64,000 nucleotides of DNA from Apostichopus japonicus (lineage: Eukaryota; Echinodermata; Holothuroidea; Aspidochirotida; Stichopodidae). The notes below the pieces were generated by a model. The model saw only the letters and a program-made list of their open reading frames with translations. It was not told the DNA's origin and searched no databases. The stretch is taken from positions 9,893,713 to 9,957,712 of the forward strand of contig NC_092574.1 in assembly GCF_037975245.1 (NCBI RefSeq), given 5' to 3'. A program made the position numbers and the translations under genes. Positions 12,739 to 25,400 of this stretch are shown here, one piece after another. How positions within the stretch are numbered: the first letter of the stretch is position 1; every line of letters begins with the position of its first letter.

Positions 12739-13481
12739 GGACATTCCAGTTTGAGTCTATTTTCAATAGTGCAAATTTACAATATAGTACAACAATTTTT
12801 ACAAGGTGGTAGAGGAGGCCTGTGGAAGCATAGCTTATTCCAACAAGTCCACTTTGACAAAAACCAATAGCAACTATTAAAGCGAGGTATAGAACAAAAT
12901 TTCCCCAACTGGATGCTACTACCTTTTGGGCAATTACAATGGCTTTTGAGTGATTCTCCCAGTATAACTGGTAAAAAACAAATTTTTAGAAAGAAGATTA
13001 GAACCTTGCATCATCAAGTGATGCTCTTCCCAGTATTTAAAAGTCTCCATGAGGTGAAATTAGGATCAGTTGTCAAAATAAAAAAATGAGTTAACTGCCT
13101 GTATGAATTATATTTCATCACTCTAAAACAAATTGTTTCATTTTATAAATGGTCATGATATGACTCCCCCAAAATGAAAATCATATCTATATAAAAGGAT
13201 CCAAATACCAAATCTAAATGTCGTTCAAAATTCATTGTCTACCAGTATTTATGAAAACCCAAATGAAATATTCTTATAATTGTCTATGTACATATTTATG
13301 TAAATAGGATGTCTAGATTGTAAGATATTTCAAAAAATGTGAATAATAATGGAACTTTTCCTTTCTTTCTTTTGTTACTGTCTCGTACACACAAATGGCT
13401 GAAAACTTTTTTTGTAAGTAATTGTCACTTCATACCTTGAAAAACTTTGTAGAAAATGGAAGTTTGTTGTACATTCTTTGG

Positions 13482-13487
13482 AATAAA
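13482..13487 (+). terminator. Candidate PLK4 polyadenylation signal
   Basis: AATAAA is followed within about 20 nt by a T/GT-rich stretch (13501-13530), the usual layout of a poly(A) site. It would give a 3' UTR of about 1.6 kb. Other AATAAA hexamers at 12315 and 13077 are alternatives. Confidence 0.4.
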
Positions 13488-15757
13488 TGCAATTACAAAA
13501 TATTTTTGTTTGTTTTTCACTTTTCTTTTATTTACTATTTTAATGTATTTGTTTACAATCCAATTAACATATGATACAAATGCACAACATACACTTGGAA
13601 GACTTACAAACCATGCTACAAAATTTTATTGAATGAAATTTAAATATCGGTGTGAACATCATCAATCCAGTGGGGTGAAAATGCAGTTTTCAATGACAGG
13701 AGTTAACTTTTGATACTGACAAGATAGGTGAATAGCGCCCTCAAGTTACAACAGTATTTACTAATGACATTTACCTACCAACCTTGCTAGAACTGCAGTA
13801 GTACCCTTTCCAATGTTCCATGCCCCCACCCCACCCATCTGATCCTTGAAAGAAAAAAAGTGCCACAGAGATTTAAATCTTTTCGTGTTATGCACCAGTC
13901 ATTAAAAATGTCTGTATTCGCACCATTCTCAAACATTTACACTAAGGTCAAAATGTTGAGATAAAGTCCTTTGCACCCTGTCATTCGGTTAACTGTGGAG
14001 CAGTATGCGTTCCACTCCATGTACAAACATGCCTTAATCCTATAACATTCAAAGATAACATCCATTATTATAAAAAGAAACGATCAAAATACATTTATGA
14101 AAAGAACATTTACAAATGATCACAAAATGTGACATTCTGAAACAGTGCAGCCTCTTGAAATAAGAAAGACACGGTTACCTAAAATACTGCTCGATTTTAA
14201 AAGCATGAATTACAAGAAAAAGGGATTGATTTTAATACTGCGAAGAGAGGTACAAGGTTTTAGAATGCCTTCCAAATGTTTGCATCGTACAGGTACAAAA
14301 TTTTGCTCATAATTTGCATATCACAAGAGTCAATACAAGCAACTTTAGAAAGATACTTAAAAAGTACAAATCGATGCTATTCAATTAATACAGAAGCCAG
14401 TATACAACAATTGGCTGTGATTAGTTGCCAATGCAAAAATATTATAATGCTAATAAGATTGGATATATGCAAGCTTCTTTATTTTATTAAGACTTCAACA
14501 TGATCAAACAGCTGGGTCTTATGACCCCCTGAAAATATTGTGATGTTTACTGCAGTATTGTAGGAAATATGAAAGCAGCACAAATCTTTAAAATTATAGA
14601 CACCAATTTTTAATACTGTGAAAGAGAGGTCAGTGGTTATTTTTTTCCCTCTCTTATTCTCAATTTAGATAATACTGAAATCCTACAAACATGAACATTA
14701 GTGTTTTCTGAAAGGGTGAATATAAAAAAAAAACATGTTTCCTAGCTTGCTTTTCATGAATCAACTTAAATGTGAGCAGTGTGAGAACACATCCGGAAAG
14801 CTCTCATTTTAATACTGAAAGGAGGTGGGAATAGAAGGCGAGCAATGTCGCCAAACTACAAAATGTCTTATATTAAATATGCAGTTAGATTAAAACGATT
14901 AAGGATTATGCAAATGAAAATGTGTTCTACAGTGAAGAATGAGGACGTTATTTCTTCAAAGTACATAACGTGTCCAATTCATTCAAAACCAGAAGTATCA
15001 TTCACTGTATAGAAACAACTATTATTTAAAGATTACATTTGCCATCCGGAATAAGTTTATATTACCTTAAATTAGCTATTAGAATGAAATCCATACTGGT
15101 TAATACTCATTAATTGTAACGCCAGTTAAATTTTAATACTTTTTACCAAGACTTTAAATTTTACTCTTGGACAAACTTCAAGGTTCCAATTTGACACTTG
15201 TCAATATCTTTTCAAATAATTAAGGAAACAATATTCAGGTTTTTTAACCTTAATAAATTGTAAAAATGTCTATCAAATAAATGCAGGCGGGGTAAAATAA
15301 ATACAGGTGGTTTCAAACTCTGGAATTAATATTCATTATGCATAGATCAACTTTCAAATTCTGAATCAACCTGAGGCGCAGTAAGAAAAATCAATTTTTT
15401 CCTCTGCCACATTCTTACATTAACAATATAGGAGTCAGTAGATCATATATGTAATAGCTTGAAGCTTATCACTTTTCCAGCTTTTTTAGGCATTCATGTC
15501 ACTACATAAATTAGACTTAGGTGTTTAATAATACTGATATGTGTACCCTTTAAAGATATGATTGCACACCGCTAAAGGTTTGAAGGGCTTGAATTAATAA
15601 AAAGTAGTACATTAATTTGGGAATCTTAACCATCATCATTGTGTGAACTTGTGCATCAGCAAATAGCTCAATTTTTCTGTGGATCCACTGAGCATATCAT
15701 AAAAACAACACTGTAGTACTGTGATCGATTTCTTCATTATTATTACAAGAAACTTAA

Positions 15758-16003
15758 AGGTAGTCTGTATAGGCCCCAAATTATAGCATGCTATATAATT
15801 GCTAGAAGTTTTCAAAAAGTAGTTTCCTGGAGGTCTTTACTCTCCAAATTGTTCTCAGACATTTCTTAAGGAACACAAAAGATGACTAAATGTCCCAATG
15901 AGGAAAATTTCCTCGAAGGTTGTAATAAGAACAGTTTAAGAATTTTGACCAAAGGTGACCATATTTAAATATCTAGCATATTTGGGGCCAATACAGCATA
16001 CCT
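15758..16003. mobile_element. 246-bp TTAA-flanked MITE
   Basis: TTAA lies at both ends (15754-15757 and 16004-16007). The terminal inverted repeats begin AGGTAGTCTGTATAGGCCCC on the left and, reverse-complemented, AGGTATGCTGTATTGGCCCC on the right; 21 of the first 24 bases match. There is no open frame of note. Duplication of TTAA is typical of piggyBac-type transposition, so this is probably a non-autonomous element of that kind. Confidence 0.7.
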
Positions 16004-16400
16004 TTAATTATCAACAATGCAGAGATGCATGTATTTAAACTAATTCATACCTTGTATGACTTACCCCACCACTTCATCCAAATAACTTATTACTCTACTT
16101 CATTCTTCCCACATAACTTATTACATTACCATCACCCATATCTCCCACATAACTTATTACTTCATACCTCCCACATTATCACACTAAGTACTTCAAGCTT
16201 CACATGGTATATAATTACTGATTACGCTCACTGATACTTCTTGTTAATCACACATATATACCACTGCAGAATTTTTAAATTGTCTTTTCACTCTTTCATT
16301 TACAATCTCATAACTACAAATTAATTCTGACTAATTTATACACTCAGTACGGTGTGACTTGATACTAAACTACTCCATACCTTATCTGACACTTAAGTTA

Positions 16401-19400
16401 TCAGTGACCATTTTGGAAGTACCTAGCCTTCCTGTCTTGTTCTGAAAACTGTTTCTGGATGCTCTCCAACATCAATATTGAAGGCAGTTGAAGAAATTCT
16501 GTGTCGTATTTCATAACCACGGAGTGTTTGCTGCAATAACACAGAAAAATGAAAATATGGTCAAATATATGTCAGGTATATTTGAAGAAAACTTGATAGA
16601 TATTAAAACTATGAACCCCTGCTTATATGAAATATTCTCCTCAAATATAAGTCAGTAGTTAGAAAGCCAGTTGCACCTTTTCAACCTTCTCCTCCCCTGG
16701 GTGCCCCCCGCCCCCTCCCCACCACCACTCCTCCATCCCTGCCCTGTCGATAATTCCTCTCTCACAAAACCATCTAAAGTATTGTGATATTCAGTTGCTA
16801 CGATTTTGCTAGCTGCACTATTATAACATTAACTATGTGCACTTTTCACTAAACCATTTAATTTGGTATTAGTTACTCAATAATTTATACTTTGAAGGAT
16901 TTAGAACCTTGCAAGGAAGTTGGGGATGGGAGAGGTGGGGGTGAGGGGGAGCAATAAAGATGAACTTAAAACTAAGCACTTTTCATTAACTTGAATGCTT
17001 ACTGTTGATCTCTGGTAACCCTATAGCAATGTTTGCCGTAGTCTCTAGCCAAAATATCAACAAATGTTTCGTTGTGGCTGATGATCACGAGTTGGAAATT
17101 TGATTGGCTGGCACACTCTGTAATGATACTGTAATGAAGAAGAAACAAACAGGATTAGAATTCTATCAACATATTATATGGAACGAGTGGTGGAAACAAC
17201 AACACATATATTAGTAGTGGTTGGGGATATGGACATACTAGGAGGGGCAAGGGACAACCTTTTTGATACAAAAGAATTACTGCTTGTTTAGGTTTTAGAG
17301 AGGGGGGGTGGGAGGAGGGATGAAGGTTAAGAAGTCACGTTATTGTGATAACATGCAGACATATTTATGTTGACATTGAATTGAGAGCTGTATGATGAGT
17401 ATAGGAAATGAAGGAATGTTCACGTCCTATCCATATCTAAATACTTGCGTTAATTGAGAAGTAACTATAGGTAGTTTGCCATAGTAAAAAATGGTGGATT
17501 AGTCAAAGGTAGTGCAAGAATTGTGAGAAGACAGGTAAGAGAGGAGCAGAAGGGTAGATAGAATGCAACATCAGCATTACCAAACAAAGCATGAATATGC
17601 ATGAAGCAAGGTAGATGAAAACTGTTATGAAGAGTTTATGAGGTTGCTAGGTAAGAGCTGAGGAGCAGGAATGTGGGTAGAATGCAAACAATAGCATTAC
17701 TAAACAAAGCATGAATATGCATGATGCAAGGTAGATGAGAATGTTATGAGGAGATTTAGGTGAGCTTGGAAACTGAAGATATTATGCATAATATTATGAG
17801 GATATCTGTTACGTATTCCCTACCTCTTGAGGGCCGTTGCCAGAGCCCTGACGTTTGGCTCATCCAGATTGGTGGTTGGCTCATCTAGAGCCAACACTCC
17901 ACATGATCCCCCGAAGATCCTGGCTAGGGCTATCCTGATGATAAGAGATGCAAGTACCTACTCAGAAGAAGGAAAAAGAAAGAAACATGTGTTTAGTCAA
18001 CTCAATAATAAATCAATTGAAGTTAAAAGCAAAAATGGTGAGTTAAAAAAAACCGGTGCATTTTGATTGTAACAACTCAGACTGACACCATATGGTCATA
18101 TATGAGGTCAAGATATTTATAACAGCAGTATGTTCAACAATGTCATAGTCACAGAAAATTCCAGCATAAACATTAAGAAAACAAAATTTTAATGTTAAAG
18201 ATGTAATCTAGTACGCTGGATGTAATCTATAAGCTAGACTTCGTAGTCCATGTCACTCTGACTTTAATGAGCTAGTAATGTTTTAAAGGGTGGACCATTT
18301 CTAAAGAAGAAAATAGCGACTTTATCAGAAACTCTAACCTGGACAGATATCAACTGGTTTGAAAGGTCTGTTAAATATCAAAATTAATTTTGTAGCCTTT
18401 ACAGTCATCCTGTTAGGTTACACTTATACATTCTTCATTTTTTACGACGAAAATATTTGTGAAATTTTACATTCAAGTCTGGTTTCTTCTAGTATTTTTT
18501 CTTTCTTTTTCTTTGCATAAATAAAAAACTTAATAATTTAGACCAACCTTCTGTCCCATACTGCATCGTTCTCTCATGTTCATCCTCTTCTTCCCTTTCA
18601 CCATTTCTACCTAAAAGGAATAAATATAAAGACAAACTTTTAATTGGGCATAGGAGCAATTATAGATGAGGATGACATTACTCAACGACCGTTCCGCCCA
18701 GGAGTAAAAAGCACCCCCAATCCTCTCTCTCCAATCCCACCTACCACGGCCCCTATCTGCACCCCCAAACCTAGTTTCCAAGCTGCATCTTGTACAGTTT
18801 TGTTAATAGTCTTGCATTGTGATTCAACTGATATGAAATCATTTATATTTAAATTCATGAATGGCAATACTAATGAAGTTATATGCTATATACCTGAGTA
18901 CTGATACACAGTCTATAATGAAGTCGTACACTAGCAATATAAGGACTTATTCTTTCCTTCGTAATGGATGAGCATCGCCCTTTGGGCACAGCGGTGATCA
19001 ACCACCAATAATCCCTCCTCTCCCACCCCACCTAACCTGGCCCCTACCTGCACTCCCAAACCTATTTTCCCAGTTGACCGCATCTTTTAACATCTCAAAA
19101 ACCGTAACGGATGAGGATTGACATGAATAATGCATGCAGATAATTATGTATATTTTGCAGGAAATTCCAAACAAAAGAGTTCATGGGGTTTGCATAATTG
19201 ACTTCAGCTGCTCTTTTATTCTTTCAAGACAGAAATTGACAGATCCTATACTCAGATAAACTCACCCTGTAATTGTAAGCTCTTCTTCCATCTCCCTTGT
19301 CAACGTCAGCTTCAATGTTTATAGAATCAATATCTGTAATAATTAAAATTAAAATAAATTAAGAAAATATAACTGTAGGCGATTATGCGATAAAAACAAA

Positions 19401-22400
19401 TGTACATTGCAGTATTGGGTTTAGAACAAGCTTTGAGTCCCCAAAAATATTCAGAGAACCATTTGCGTCGCAGGGAGATCACAAATTCTTTTTGCATACT
19501 TTGAAATCAAAGAGATACTTATAACCTTCCAGTAACATGTCATTATTTGGCATGAGCGTGATGCACTTTACTAAACACTGAAGTATTGAACTGTTAATTA
19601 AGAGAGACTGTGCATGCATAAGTCTAAAAGTCATTATTGAGAGAAAAAAGTGAAGATAGAAATGTTGATAACTTTCAGAGAGGGTTATAATCAAGGACAA
19701 TGACTGGAATAGGAGGCCGAGGTATGGTTAAACAGACCATATCCCACTTCCTCACTTAGGGATATGCACTAGTTTTATTTGCAATTTCGGCCCTCCAAAT
19801 CTCCCTGAAGTTGAGGGTAAGAAACCCGGAAAAATTGTTGGTGAGGACCATTCACAAAGTGGTTCGTACACGAAGTCTACATAAGAGAAAAACCTTGAGT
19901 TTTGTCTTCTCTTGCCATACTGAACCTCTAACCCCCCCCCCCCCCCCGACCCCTGCTGTTGTTAGAATAAGTACAGTTGATCAAGTAATTTGTGTATAAT
20001 TTCAAGAATGGGGTAACTACATAGACCAAAACAGAACAAAAAGAGCAAAGATTTACCATTTCCTTGGTAGGTCTTCACCCATAATCGCTTAATTTCTTCA
20101 TTTACTTCCAACAATTTCATCCTGTGGAACTTCACTATCGCTCTGTGGAGACATGAAAATGTAAAATCTTGAGTAAAGTACGGGTAAACAAACCCTAACA
20201 CATTGTACAAGTTATGAATAGGTACAGAGTAAATTCATCATGTGAAGGGGATAGGGAAGAGAGGGATAGGCCTATAGGCTCTCACTCTAAATTATAGGTA
20301 TAAGTAGTCAAAGCATGTACAGTACTTAACATGCATGAGGCAACTGTATTCATCATCGCACAGAGGGAGGCTTATTTTTGCAAACTTCTAAAAGTCACCT
20401 TCTAAAAGCCTACTTCATGCCACATTCATCTAGCTTTTAAAAAGGTACCCTGGTGAAGACCTGACCAGCTCAATGGACTGGTGGAGTGTATAAGGGTAAA
20501 AATTGCAACAAAGGCACATATAATTGAGGACTGGTATGAATATTTCAGTCCTTGAAGAAATTTCATCAAGGTTCAAGTGGAAATTGATTAAATGTAAAAA
20601 AAAAACATTATTCATACACAGAATAAGCTGCAATTCGGAAGGGAAAACAATCTAGATTTTTTTTTTTTAATTCTAATGCACTATTTATTTTGACAAATAT
20701 TTATGGTCATTACTTAATTTAATTCAATTATGAAACAAAATATTTAATATGAAATCTTTGATGTTGGTTCACTTACTCATCCAAAGCATTCCTATATTGC
20801 TCCAAGTCATGTGTAACATCTCTCATGGTCTGCAAAGAAAGTAAAAACATAGACACAGAGGATATTAAAATATTATTAAATTAGATTATGTTTCAAGTAA
20901 AAGTTAAGTGAAAGGTTTACAGTCTTGAGGTCAAGCTTACATTTAGCAGCGAAAATTCCTTGGATGTGTAATTATACAATTCGTCAAAATTCACTCGTAG
21001 CTATAACATTCAGAGAGATAATGCTATTAAACAAAACACACACGTAGGCCATACACTGTCCATGATAGGGAAGTTGTCTTAATATATCTAGGTACAGTAA
21101 TTTCAAGTATCCTACCATTAAATTGATAGCATTATCTCTCGACTCCTTGTTGACGATCTTCTGCGATTTCAGATACTCTGCCCGTCTCTCAGCTATCGTC
21201 TTGGTCAGTTCAGAGAGAGTTCCCTTGTACGTGAATTTCTTGGAGACGATGTTTCGCTTGAATTCTTTCAGCTTCTCCTCCTCTGTCTTGAGTTGACGGT
21301 AGAGTACAAACTCTGGTCTATTTTTCGCTTCTTGAATTCTTATGTCTGTGTCCATCGTCAGAGTCCTCTTCCTGTCCAACTCCATTCGGTCTTGATTTTG
21401 TTGCTAAATTGAAAGTTGATATAAAATTTTACATATGTAAAATTGAATCAAAATTAACATCTGAGTTATGTGGTAAACTATATTTATTGATGTTTTAGCT
21501 GTTAGGTGATATTTTAATGGAATTCAAACAAAAATGAAAGGAAAAAGAAAGAAAGAAAAAATGTGCAAAAGAGAAATGATTATATAGCACATGATAATAA
21601 CAGAGAGATATGTCCAGGTGAGTCACTGTAGAATTCTTCATGTATTTTAAAACTTCACATACTGTACCCTATATTTAATAAGCAACATTACACAAAGTGG
21701 ACCACTGTATAAAATATGCATGATGTGCGGGGAAAAAAAAGGGAAAAGTTGAATTCAACCTTTTTAAAAAAATTTATTTAAACAGCTGGTAACAGTGTAC
21801 CTGGAAAGAGAAATATAGGATCATCTTCACTTATGAAGAACTAAGATTAAACTAGAAGTTTAATATAATAAAATGAATATTCATTGACCTACGTACCTTC
21901 TTTTTCTCCTCCTCTCTTCTGCAATTTGAAAGTTTATCAAAACTCTGCTTCAAATTGTTGTCAATGTTTTCTCTGTAAAAAAAAAAAAATGTTTGTCAAT
22001 ATATGGTTTAACAGTTGTTCTCTCACAGTGTTACGCAACTATTTATTGTATCAGATTTGCGGTAAGTTTCTATTAAGGCGGTACATGTTTGTGATGATGA
22101 CCTAACAATCCATGCAACAGCAAAGACAAGAGACCCAATATATGCAATATTTTCAACTATCATTTCTACTAATACAATAAAATATCAATTTCTACTAATA
22201 CTTACATTTTGGAAAGTAAGGTGTCATATTCAGAACTTGTTTCTTCCAAACTCTTCTGGCCATCTGGAAAATGTAAAAATAAAATGATATAAACCTCGTT
22301 GCTTAGATAATTACAATATTACAATTTTCTTAGCAATTAGAAGCTTGGGAGGGGGAGGGGGAGGGTATGATGCTTTGAGAGTACCTGAGGAGAGAGATTT

Positions 22401-25400
22401 GTAGGGGTAATGTAAACTATTAATTTTTCTTCTCCTCCTTCCTTTCCCTCCCATCCTTCCCTCCTTAACAACCCCCCGCCCCCAAAGCCTCCTGGCCCAA
22501 GATGGCCATGCAGAGGAATGAAACATTGACAAGTTCAATACAGGAAGAACTGACTAACACGACATGACAACAACAATTACAATATATAAAAAAGTCAATA
22601 AATCCTATACCACAGACAGAAGACTTTTTGTACTTACGTACAAACATATATTATTGTATTATTTACCTTCAAGACAAGATTCTCTGTGCTTCATTATTTC
22701 CATCTCGAGTTTATTGAGGTCTTTCAACGTCTGATCCAAGAGACATATCCGGTACACCAGCTTGGTAATGGCATCTTGCTCCTTTTCTTCTGGCTGAAGA
22801 CTATCACATTTCTTCAAAATAAAAAATAAAAATGTTTTATGTCTTCTTTTTTTTTGGGGGGGGAGGGGATGGAAAACTATTATCTAAGTAAAACATATTG
22901 CTGTTGCCCTTGTCTTATAAAACTAAACTTAGCAATCCACTTTTATAACTCCTTGATAGTATATAATGGCTGAGTGATCAAATTTTTTTGTTTTTACTAA
23001 CCTGCCACTTGAACTTTTTGGCCATCGGGATAGATAGGTCGTCGCTCAACCCTGAGAGTTTTCGCTTCATGGTGAGCCGATCTTCCAAAGGATTGCTGTC
23101 TAACCTTTTGTTCATATCTTTCAACCTGATTTGAAGTTCCATAATCTGAAAGAGGAAACGTTGCACGTTGCGATCAAAGACTTAGGCTTTGGATGGAGGG
23201 GTGTGTGATGGAAGGGGTGCTGGGGGTTATATGCTACTTGCTCTTTTAATTTTCGTTTTGGTTTGATGACGTTGAGAAAGATTCTATGTGTCCAGACACA
23301 CTGACAACCGCTACATTTTTTGTTCTGCTGATTAGACCAGAATTACATTACATTCAATACCCTTAATCTCACCACATACAGAGATATATGTTATAATATT
23401 TATTTAAATACTTCTAATTATTTTAATGCTTCATAAAAAATATAAATATAAAAAAAATGATGTATCCCAATAAATTTGATTTTCATTTTTATCGTTTGAT
23501 TTCAAAACCAGCTATGAAGTTAACTTGACTGCCTTAAAATTATTCATTTCATTGCATCTTTTAGGTTACGGTTATGTTTTCTGAGTTAAATTTCCCCGAT
23601 CTCTGATTCAACTGTTAGGTACATGCATGGTAGCAACAGAACAGCAGCATTAGTTCAACATAAAATGTAGCTCGAAACTTTGTATTCAACGAGACCTCTT
23701 GCTGACAGCGTACTCCACAAAGGTGAATTCTGCCATCAGACAGATTGAGCTATTACTTACCCTCTCTTGAACGTAGGATGTTATTTTGCAAGCTTTGGTT
23801 TTGACCAGCGTTAAGGCCTCTACAGACTTCCATACATTTTCCTGCATCTGCACCAAAAAGTGATAAATGGATATAAATAGGTGGGAATTCTTATAAATTT
23901 AATACTTTTGTGACTGCTAAAGAAATTTGAAAAACCTGAGCTAAGCATGCTCTATGCTAACATACTACCTTGTCCTTTTTATCTCAATTATCATTTAACA
24001 AATTCTATTTTCACTGTCGGAAAAAAATGAAAATGAAGATTGGAAATGCAAGCTGAAAAATATAGACAAGAATTTAAAAAACTGAAGTTCAAAATATTCA
24101 TGATCTTATACAATCTATTAACATTTTCCCTTCACAAGCAATTTTTTTTTAATATCAATATCTTACTAGGAAATGGAACATCAGCTGATTTTCTCTAGAA
24201 ACATGTAGTCTTCCAAACAGAGCTCAATGTGCTGTAACCATTCATATCTCGAATGTTACGCATATATTTATTTTAAGATCACAAATCCCTCCCCCCTCCC
24301 CCCCCCCTTTAAAAGGAAAAAAGAACTGTACATAATTATATATACACATCTTGATTTTAGCTCATCCTTTTTTAAGATTTTAATATTACATTAGTCCTTA
24401 CCTCCAAAGCCAGGGTTCTGCTATTTTTCTTCATATCACCACAATCCAACGTCCTACACAAAATAAAAAACATAAAACATTAACAACTCGTCATACAATA
24501 TAATGACAACAAAATAAATATTTGAATATTATTTCTTAATATGTAATACAATTAATCTCATCCTACCAGAAATGTACAATAGGTGAACCTGAAAAACCTA
24601 TATACTCTCTGAAATACTCTAAAATGCCAAGGTTTATTAAAAGAAGCAACATTTTAGAATACTAAGCACAACAAGTCGAAAACACAGATGTATATATTAA
24701 TTAACAGTTTGACACAGTAAGTATCATTTGAAACAATGAACGAAAAGCTGATCTCATCTGATTAATACTGGTATGGGAAAAGCATCTTGATGATAAAATT
24801 CACAGCATCAAATGATTAACTTATCTTTCAGTAAGTTTGATCTCAAGACAAACACTAGCTTTTAGTTAAATTCAGTTGCAAACTGAATGTGAATAATACT
24901 GTAAACTTGCTTGAAATTGAGTAACCAAAACTTTAAAAAAAAGGACAAAAGAAGGACAAAAGAAGGAAATGTTGAATCTTACTCTATTAGTATGTTGATG
25001 ATATGTTCCAAATCTTGTGGTAGACTATTACACTGAGAGACTAAGTCCACAATGATTAATTTGAGGCCATCTTTCTTTTCTGCTAGTGCGAGTCCCCTGT
25101 GGATGAAATGGAAACATTAACAGGGAAATGAAGCGAAATAATAAATATCTCTTTCATGACGAATGTCAATCCATAAAAAAGAATTTAACATTGAGTGATA
25201 GTGTCTTAGATCTTATGAAACAATGAGATTAATGTTACCAAATTAGGCATAGAAAGACTAGCTTAATGTTGCCAGTGTAAGAAGAATTCATTGCAGATAT
25301 TTCACATATATTAAAAGATGAATATTTTATATTGAAAACAACAAAACATTAAGAAATATATTTATCTCCTTTGGTTGGATTTTCAACAAGCAATGCTAAC

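Larger units (their letters stand above)
11867..16400. other. Convergent intergenic region / 3' UTRs of PLK4 and the RAD50-family gene
   Basis: No coding exon is supported here. The first 1.6 kb probably includes the PLK4 3' UTR and the right part the 3' UTR of the minus-strand gene. AATAAA on the plus strand occurs at 12315, 13077 and 13482. Minus-strand AATAAA occurs at 14478-14483, 14483-14488 and 13527-13532. The region also holds a long hairpin (12642-12738) and a TTAA-flanked MITE (15758-16003). The rest is unremarkable AT-rich sequence. Confidence 0.6.

Noticed and set aside
14230-14830. Three copies of TTTTAATACTG followed by GAAAGAGAGG-like sequence
   Set aside because: Short AT-rich motifs spaced 200-380 bp apart; too weak to call a repeat family.
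22812-25095. A missed exon carrying the CPxC zinc hook of RAD50
   Set aside because: I scanned the minus strand of these introns for a Cys-Pro-x-Cys-type codon pattern and saw none, and the neighbouring exons already join in phase. A cassette exon in phase remains formally possible and needs RNA data.
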